This document shows, in pieces, positions 1 through 5,294 of a stretch of DNA of 5,294 nucleotides (position 1 is the first letter of the stretch; the number at the start of each line of letters is the position of its first letter). The notes under the pieces were generated by a model. It was not told where the DNA came from. It saw nothing but the letters and a program-made list of their open reading frames with translations, and made no database searches. Origin of the DNA: Myxococcota bacterium (GTDB taxonomy: Bacteria > Myxococcota > Polyangia > GCA-2747355 > JAKLHH01); assembly GCA_022710245.1 (NCBI GenBank), contig JAKLHH010000636.1, positions 1 to 5,294 on the forward strand. The letters run 5' to 3'. Position numbers and translations under genes: made by a program.

Positions 1-310
1 CGACACCCTCGAGGTGGATCCCGCGCGCTGCCGGGCGGCGGTGCAGCAGGCGACGGCGGCGACCGACGCGGTCTACGCGCGGGTCGCGGCCGGCGTGCCC
101 TTCCGCACTGCCTACAAGGAGGTCGCCGCGGATGCGGCGGCGGCGTTCGTGGGGGATCCCGCGGAGGCGTGGCGCGCGCGCACGCATGCTGGCGCGCCTG
201 GCGCGCTGGAGCTGGAGCTGCCCTCGCTGCGCCAGGCGCTCGCCGCGGCGAGGGTGGAGCTGCAGGGGATCGCGGCGCGGTTCGCCGAGGCCTGGCAGCT
301 CCTCGCCTAG
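1..310 (+). CDS. argH: Argininosuccinate lyase, C-terminal end (partial)
   Basis: The reading frame is open from the left edge (first full codon at base 2) to TAG at 308-310, giving about 102 C-terminal residues of a protein that is usually 430-480 long. Argininosuccinate lyase is a cytoplasmic homotetramer that splits argininosuccinate into arginine and fumarate, the last step of arginine synthesis. What I see is a helix with ATDAVYARVAAGVPFRTAYK, which matches the family's C-terminal 'A.....V..GVPFR.AYK.V' segment, followed by THAGAPGALEL, which resembles the 'TH.GS.GNL' stretch seen in many ArgH C-termini. The catalytic Ser loop and the signature GSSIMPQK-like motif would lie upstream, outside the window. 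The gene converges on the small lysine-rich gene with a 16-base gap and no visible terminator. The family call is from recalled motifs, so another member of the fumarase/aspartase superfamily is the main alternative. Confidence 0.8.
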   Translation, partial: DTLEVDPARCRAAVQQATAATDAVYARVAAGVPFRTAYKEVAADAAAAFVGDPAEAWRARTHAGAPGALELELPSLRQALAAARVELQGIAARFAEAWQLLA

Positions 311-326
311 ACCTGGACTGCTGCTC

Positions 327-428
327 CTACTTGGCCTTCTTCTTCTCCTGCTTGGCCTTCCGCTTCTCGATCAGCGTCTTGGCCGGCTTCTTCTTCACGT
401 CCTTCTTGGTGTCCTGAGACTTGCCCAT
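327..428 (-). CDS. Lysine-rich microprotein, 33 residues
   Basis: A short gene reads from ATG at 428-426 to TAG at 329-327. The product begins MGKSQDTKKDVKKKPAK and ends EKKKAK: 14 of 33 residues are Lys, with one Arg and four acidic residues, so it is strongly basic (about +11). There is no signal peptide, membrane segment or cysteine; it is probably disordered or a single charged helix. Coding is supported by G or C in the third position of nearly every codon (the one clear exception is a TCT Ser codon). The pattern 'M.KSQD.KK..KK.P.KT..EK' matches small uncharacterised proteins I recall from several proteobacteria, so I think it is real and conserved. Function is unknown; binding to nucleic acid or ribosomes is a guess from charge only. 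It lies 92 bases downstream of the helicase on the same strand, with a promoter-like TATACAAT in between, and has no strong Shine-Dalgarno (only AGGCGG nearby). The same frame is open far upstream into the helicase gene, but that extension is a shadow. Confidence 0.72.
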   Translation of the reverse strand: MGKSQDTKKDVKKKPAKTLIEKRKAKQEKKKAK

Positions 429-477
429 GGTGGCCGCCTGCGTAGGTTGTGCTCTGCAAGTACCACGGCGACTGATC

Positions 478-485
478 ATTGTATA
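478..485 (-). promoter_or_regulatory. Candidate -10 element for the lysine-rich microprotein gene
   Basis: On the minus strand this reads TATACAAT, an AT-rich island in otherwise GC-rich DNA. TACAAT is one mismatch from the sigma-70 -10 consensus TATAAT. It would start a transcript near 471, leaving a leader of about 43 bases before the ATG at 428. No convincing -35 hexamer lies 16-18 bases upstream, so the call rests on one element and position only. If right, the microprotein is expressed independently of the helicase. Confidence 0.35.
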
Positions 486-520
486 GAGCGCCCTCGGGGG
501 CCGACCGTGCAGAGCGACGC

Positions 521-2551
<2,031 letters not shown>

Positions 2552-2562
2552 CAGCGGGCGCC

Positions 2563-2591
2563 AGTATGGGGAGGAGCGCGGCGCAGCGCAA
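2563..2591 (-). promoter_or_regulatory. Candidate promoter directly before the helicase start
   Basis: On the minus strand TTGCGC (2591-2586) and CATACT (2568-2563) are separated by exactly 17 bases, resembling a sigma-70 -35/-10 pair (TTGACA, TATAAT), each with two mismatches. The -10 would end only 11 bases before the helicase ATG at 2551, so the transcript would have almost no leader. This fits the absence of a Shine-Dalgarno sequence. Such a match can occur by chance; the alternative is that the helicase is read only from further upstream with the 113-residue gene. Confidence 0.3.
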
Positions 2592-2609
2592 GGGGTTCGT
2601 GCGTGCCCG

Positions 2610-2951
2610 CTAGTCCCCGTCGGGGAAGCGCGCGATCTCAACGCCGCCCTGGAGCTGGCGCACGCAGCGGATGCTGGCCGCCCCGAAGAAGTAGTAGCCG
2701 CAGTGCTCGCTGAAGAGACCGACGAGGTCCTGCGCGGGCTCCACCACGAAAAAGGCGTAGCGCAGCGACATCGTCGATCCGTCGCAGAGCGTCAGCTCGA
2801 CCTCCTCGTTCGTCTTGAAGTCGAACGCGCCCAGGCCCTCGTCGCGGATCTCCTCGAGGGGCCGGCCGAGCCGGGCGGCCAGCGGCCCGGCGAAGACGCA
2901 GCGGATCTCCGTCATCTGGCGCTCGAGGATCCGGCGGGTCGCAGAGCTCAT
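2610..2951 (-). CDS. Uncharacterised 113-residue protein
   Basis: A gene from ATG 2951-2949 to TAG 2612-2610 with consistent G/C third codon positions. I do not recognise a named family. The product appears to be one compact soluble domain: a short charged N-terminus, IRCVFAGPLAARLGRP (16-31), an acidic stretch PLEEIRDEGLGAFDF (31-45), then alternating beta-like segments EVELTLCDGSTMSLRYAFFV (50-69) and DLVGLFSEHCGYYFFG (75-90), ending in a hydrophilic tail. Cysteines at 18, 56, 84 and 96 are not arranged as a metal-binding CxxC. There is no signal peptide or membrane span. The 'LFSEHCGYYFF' patch is the most distinctive and the likeliest conserved core. A second ATG at 2915 (MTEIRCVFAG) is an alternative start that would drop 12 charged residues; neither start has a clear Shine-Dalgarno. 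It is followed after 58 bases by the helicase gene and is divergent from the kinase gene. Function unknown. Confidence 0.72.
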   Translation of the reverse strand: MSSATRRILERQMTEIRCVFAGPLAARLGRPLEEIRDEGLGAFDFKTNEEVELTLCDGSTMSLRYAFFVVEPAQDLVGLFSEHCGYYFFGAASIRCVRQLQGGVEIARFPDGD

Positions 2952-3026
2952 GCCGGAGAGGGTAGCACGGAGCGACGCGGGGGCCTGCTGTCAGCTGGCT
3001 ATTCAAACTCCGGGCGCGCAGCAGCA

Positions 3027-3040
3027 AATATGGCCGTATT
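3027..3040. promoter_or_regulatory. Operator-like 14-base palindrome before the kinase gene
   Basis: AATATGGCCGTATT is an inverted repeat with six of seven base pairs symmetric about the central GGCC; only T3031/G3036 break it. It lies in the gap between the divergent 113-residue gene and the kinase gene and touches the candidate -35 at 3039. YjjJ-type HipA proteins normally carry their own N-terminal helix-turn-helix, so a self-regulatory operator at this place would be expected; that link is inference. The motif does not match the E. coli HipB operator (TATCC-N8-GGATA). Confidence 0.4.
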
Positions 3041-3068
3041 GCCGCCTTGGCCAGCGGGTATCTATTCA
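3039..3068 (+). promoter_or_regulatory. Candidate promoter for the HipA-like kinase gene
   Basis: TTGCCG (3039-3044) and TATTCA (3063-3068) are 18 bases apart, a weak sigma-70-like pair in a locally AT-rich stretch. Transcription would begin near 3075, about 7 bases before GTG 3082, the likely original start codon, and downstream of the TTG at 3047. If this is correct, TTG 3047 is not on the mRNA and cannot start the kinase. The palindrome at 3027-3040 overlaps the -35, a usual place for repression. Confidence 0.28.
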
Positions 3069-4171
3069 GCAAACTAGTCACGTGGCCTCGCTCGCCGACC
3101 TCCTCGCGCAGCTCTCGCTACCTGGCCGAGGCGGACGACGCTCCCTTCTGGCTGCGCGGCGAGGGAGGGACTGGCCTCTTCGACTCCCTGCCCTACTTTC
3201 TTCACGACCTGCGCCCGTCGGGGTTCCTCGGCCGGCAGCTCGCGCGCCGGATGGCCGAGGAGTGGGGCACCCCGATCGACCCTCGCGAGTGGACCGACGA
3301 GCAGATCGGGCAGTACCTCCTCCGGCGCGGCGACGATCTACCGGGCCACCTCGTCGTCGGTGAGGCCGCGGCGCTCCGCGCTCGCCGTGGCGAGCGCACG
3401 CCCGTCGTGATCCGCGCGGAGTATCCGCAGCTCGCGGTCCGCGCCCTCGAGGACGACCCACCGGGCTCCTCGGCCGCCGGGGAGCAGCCGAAGTTCGCGG
3501 TGAGCGAGCGCGAGGCCGGGCCTGTGATCGTCAAGTTCTCCCCCGGCGCGAGGACCCGGGAGGCGGAGCGCTGGCGCGACCTCCTGCGCGCCGAGCACCA
3601 CGCGCTCACTCTGCTACGCGAGCGCGGCCAGCCTGCCGCCGAGAGCGCCGTCCACGTCCTCGAGGGGCGCGTGTTCCTCGAGTGCCGCCGCTTCGATCGC
3701 CGCGGCGCCTCGGGGCGCGTCCCGGCCATCTCGCTCACCATGATCGACGCGGAGTTCGTGGGGGCGGCGCATGGCTGGTCCCGCGTCGGCCGCGGCCTCC
3801 ACGAGCGCGGCCTGCTCGACACGCGCTCGCTCGCGCGGCTGCGCTGGCTGGAGATGTTCGGCGAGTGGATCGGCAACAGCGACATGCACCTCGGCAACAT
3901 CAGCCTCACGCCCGGGGAGACCGCGTTCGAGCTGCTCCCGGTCTACGACATGCTGCCGATGGCGCTCGCGCCCGTGCGCGGTGAGCTCCCGGCCGCGACG
4001 CTGCGGCCGCCGATCCGCGCCGCGGGCCAGGGCGCCGTCTGGGCCGAGGCCGGCGAGGCCGCGGCCGTGTACTGGCAGCGACTCTCCGACGACAAGGCAC
4101 TCTCCAGGGAGCTCCGCCGCCTCGCCCGGGAGCAGCAGCGGTCGGTGCGCCGGGCGCTCGGCAGCGGCTGA
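3047..4171 (+). CDS. yjjJ: HipA-family Ser/Thr kinase, YjjJ type, lacking its N-terminal HTH
   Basis: The longest frame, from TTG 3047 to TGA 4169-4171, gives 374 residues with an intact HipA-type kinase core. Visible elements: N-terminal subdomain GLFDSLPYFLHDLRPSGFLG (43-62), Gly-rich autophosphorylation loop GSSAAGEQPKF (140-150), ATP-binding Lys in VIVKFS (160-165), catalytic NSDMHLGN (277-284) and metal-binding Asp in VYDMLPM (299-305). The 'DLRPSGFLGR', 'GSSAAGEQPKF' and 'DMH.GNISL' wording matches E. coli YjjJ rather than HipA. HipA relatives phosphorylate target proteins, in the best known case an aminoacyl-tRNA synthetase; the target here is unknown. YjjJ proteins are about 440 residues with an N-terminal helix-turn-helix. 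Here homology starts only at about residue 24 (RYLAEADDAPFWLR); the first 22 codons include TAT, CTA and AAA, unlike real genes here, and have no Shine-Dalgarno. The original start is probably GTG 3082 in another frame. So this is either a decayed gene or a kinase translated by an unusual route. No separate HipB-like antitoxin is present. Confidence 0.85.
   Translation: MASGYLFSKLVTWPRSPTSSRSSRYLAEADDAPFWLRGEGGTGLFDSLPYFLHDLRPSGFLGRQLARRMAEEWGTPIDPREWTDEQIGQYLLRRGDDLPGHLVVGEAAALRARRGERTPVVIRAEYPQLAVRALEDDPPGSSAAGEQPKFAVSEREAGPVIVKFSPGARTREAERWRDLLRAEHHALTLLRERGQPAAESAVHVLEGRVFLECRRFDRRGASGRVPAISLTMIDAEFVGAAHGWSRVGRGLHERGLLDTRSLARLRWLEMFGEWIGNSDMHLGNISLTPGETAFELLPVYDMLPMALAPVRGELPAATLRPPIRAAGQGAVWAEAGEAAAVYWQRLSDDKALSRELRRLAREQQRSVRRALGSG
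3082..3117 (+). pseudogene. Relic of the original kinase start (12 codons, other frame)
   Basis: From GTG 3082 the frame reads VASLADLLAQLS with G or C in all twelve third positions, as expected for a real gene here and unlike the overlapping kinase frame at the same bases. The peptide resembles the first helix of the winged-HTH that opens YjjJ-type proteins. After about 3117 this frame becomes nonsense (LPGRGGRRSLLAARRG), while the next frame picks up the kinase at RYLAEADD. The expected remainder of the HTH and the following segment, something like 80-100 residues, is missing. This looks like the left side of a deletion that was not a multiple of three. Confidence 0.5.
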
Positions 4172-4183
4172 TCGACCGGATCT

Positions 4184-4214
4184 GAGGTATCCTCGGCCCG
4201 GAAGATATCGGGCC
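4184..4214 (+). terminator. Two tandem hairpins after the kinase gene
   Basis: GAGG-TAT-CCTC (4184-4194) is directly followed by GGCCCG-GAAGATAT-CGGGCC (4195-4214), a six-pair GC-only stem with an eight-base loop. They begin 13 bases after the kinase stop codon. There is no T-tract after the second stem, so a classic intrinsic terminator is not shown; it may act as a U-less terminator, an mRNA-stabilising end, or a structured leader of the next gene. TATCCT inside it (4188-4193) could alternatively be a -10 element for the gene at 4236, but I find no matching -35. Confidence 0.35.
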
Positions 4215-4224
4215 CCCTGCCCGT

Positions 4225-4231
4225 AGAGAGG
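4225..4231 (+). promoter_or_regulatory. Ribosome binding site of the unknown membrane protein gene
   Basis: AGAGAGG ends four bases before ATG 4236. It is the clearest Shine-Dalgarno-like site in the window and fixes the start of the gene that follows. Confidence 0.55.
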
Positions 4232-4235
4232 CACC

Positions 4236-5294
4236 ATGCGACAGCACTTCTACAACTTCGCCCATCGTGTGCTCCCCCACGACGTCCACCACGAGGCCTC
4301 CCTCTGGTCGATCATCTCCAGCGACCGGGCGCACTCCTACCTGCAGATGCGGTGGGACGCGGCCGGCGAGGGGGTGGAGCGCTTCCCCGCCACCAAGCTG
4401 ATGTGGTTCGCGCCGGTCCAGGTGGGCGGCGCGACGGTCCGGGTGGTGCACCTGCCGCCGCCCGAGGACGCCGGCGAGGCCTACTACGCGGCGGTCGTGC
4501 GCGCGGCCGACGGCGCCCTGCGCTACTTCGTCGCCGAGCGCGGCGTCTCGGGCGACGCGTTCATGGCCGAGTGGCGTCCGGACATGCGGATCCGCGGCGG
4601 CGACCTCAAGCAGGTCGACCTCGAGGCGGCGAGCAGGTTCCGTGGCAGCTCCGAGTCGCAGCCCTGGGAGCTCTCCACGAGCTCCATCGGCGGCATGCCG
4701 TACCTGGCGTCCTTCCTGCAAAACATCAGCGAGGAGCTGGGCGGCGCGGTGGCTGCGGGCCCGCTCCCCGCGGGCGCGGCCATCCCCGCGGGCGGGCGGA
4801 TCCCGGCCGGCGCGGCGGGGCCCATGATCAGCCGCTCCTCGGCTGGCCTCGGGCCGGGCGGGATGAGCATGCCCGGCGGGATCACGCCGGGGGGCATGGT
4901 CACCCGCGCGGCGATGGGGAGGCCGGGCGTGGTCACCGCCGCTGCGATCCTCTGGATCGTCTTCGGTGGGATTGGCCTCCTCGGGCAGCTCTCCTCCCTC
5001 CGGTTCGGCTTCCGCCCGCAGTCCCTCGTCAGCCTCGCCATCGCGGCGGCCTTCATCGTCGCCGGTATCCAGACGCTCTCGGGCAAGGCCAAGGACACCC
5101 TCGGCAACGGCATCGGCGCCATCGTCATCGGAGTGCTGAACCTGGGCTTCCTGCTCTGGGTGCTCAGCCAGGTCTCGGCCTTCATGGCGACCGGTGTGGT
5201 GCTCCTCGGCGCGCCGTTCGCGCTCGGGCTGATCATCGGGGGGATCCTCGCGCTGGTCGGTCGCCAGCGCTACCGCGAGTGGCGCGGCACCGCG
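4236..5294 (+). CDS. Unknown protein, soluble N-domain plus four membrane segments (partial)
   Basis: From ATG 4236 the frame stays open for 353 codons to the right edge with consistent G/C third positions, so the gene continues outside. I recognise no family. Residues 1-165 look like a soluble alpha/beta domain, starting MRQHFYNFAHRVLPHDVHHE, with Trp/Tyr-rich patches (TKLMWFAPVQVGG 53-65, ALRYFVAERG 94-103) and no signal peptide. Residues 171-230 form a low-complexity Pro/Ala/Gly/Met linker with three [L/I]PAG units (178-192) and PGGM/PGGI/PGGM units (207-221). Four hydrophobic segments follow at about 232-254, 264-283, 291-313 and 318-342, then a basic RQRYREWR, which by the positive-inside rule suggests that the end faces the cytoplasm. 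An even number of spans would then put the large N-domain in the cytoplasm too. It has its own ribosome binding site and lies 64 bases after the kinase stop. Function unknown; a membrane-anchored sensor or stress protein is only a guess. Confidence 0.82.
   Translation, partial: MRQHFYNFAHRVLPHDVHHEASLWSIISSDRAHSYLQMRWDAAGEGVERFPATKLMWFAPVQVGGATVRVVHLPPPEDAGEAYYAAVVRAADGALRYFVAERGVSGDAFMAEWRPDMRIRGGDLKQVDLEAASRFRGSSESQPWELSTSSIGGMPYLASFLQNISEELGGAVAAGPLPAGAAIPAGGRIPAGAAGPMISRSSAGLGPGGMSMPGGITPGGMVTRAAMGRPGVVTAAAILWIVFGGIGLLGQLSSLRFGFRPQSLVSLAIAAAFIVAGIQTLSGKAKDTLGNGIGAIVIGVLNLGFLLWVLSQVSAFMATGVVLLGAPFALGLIIGGILALVGRQRYREWRGTA

Larger units (their letters stand above)
2999..3075. repeat. Near-direct repeat flanking the kinase control region
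   Basis: CTATTCAAACT at 2999-3009 recurs as CTATTCAGCAAACT at 3062-3075, identical except for a three-base insertion (GCA). CAGCAAA also occurs twice (3022-3028 and 3067-3073). The repeats bracket the palindrome at 3027-3040 in the only locally AT-rich stretch of the window. They could be paired regulator half-sites or the scar of a duplication; I cannot tell which. Confidence 0.4.

Noticed and set aside
490..501. GCCC-TCGG-GGGC hairpin after the helicase stop as an intrinsic terminator
   Set aside because: The stem has only four pairs and no T-run follows on the minus strand.
451..515. Inverted repeat GCTCTGCA (451-458) and TGCAGAGC (508-515) between the helicase and the microprotein
   Set aside because: Eight-base arms 49 bases apart in a 92-base gap are not far from chance expectation and have no T-tract or other support; kept only as a note.
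3047..4171. A complete HipBA toxin-antitoxin operon
   Set aside because: No separate HipB-like gene is found on either side: the upstream gene is divergent and lacks an HTH pattern, and the downstream gene encodes a membrane protein.
4523..5236. A 237-codon minus-strand frame opposite the membrane protein gene
   Set aside because: The plus strand has a ribosome binding site, proper third-position bias and four clean hydrophobic segments; the minus frame is Pro/Arg/Met-rich shadow.

Overview
The window is GC-rich DNA (roughly 70% G+C by eye). Its genuine genes end almost every codon in G or C, which is why long open shadow frames appear on the opposite strand of nearly every gene. The gene styles (a Rep-like UvrD helicase, a lysine-rich microprotein, a large unknown protein with a C-terminal membrane block) and the composition suggest a high-GC proteobacterium or myxobacterium-type organism (Myxococcota, possibly near Anaeromyxobacter). 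That placement is inference from impression, not from a search.

Layout, left to right. (1) Positions 1-310, plus strand: the C-terminal end of argininosuccinate lyase (ArgH), cut by the window edge. (2) A convergent minus-strand run: a 113-residue unknown protein (2951 to 2610), a complete 676-residue Rep/UvrD-type 3'-5' DNA helicase (2551 to 521), and a 33-residue lysine-rich microprotein (428 to 327) that stops 16 bases short of the argH stop codon. (3) A divergent, locally AT-rich gap (about 2952-3081) with an operator-like palindrome, near-repeats and a possible promoter. (4) A plus-strand HipA-family kinase of the YjjJ type (to 4171) that keeps its whole kinase core but has lost its N-terminal helix-turn-helix part. 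(5) Two small tandem hairpins, then a plus-strand gene starting at 4236 for an unknown protein: soluble N-terminal domain, Pro/Ala/Gly/Met-rich linker, four membrane segments, open at the right edge.

The genes do not form one pathway. The 113-residue gene and the helicase could be co-transcribed (58-base gap), though each also has some promoter-like sequence. The most interesting point is the kinase gene. A 12-codon relic of its original start, beginning at GTG 3082, lies in a different frame from the kinase body, and codon usage switches frame at about 3113-3117. This is best explained by an internal, frame-changing deletion of the DNA-binding region, leaving the presumed self-regulatory site in front of a kinase that can no longer carry its own regulator. 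I see no CRISPR array, tRNA, rRNA, insertion sequence or complete new multi-gene system in the window.
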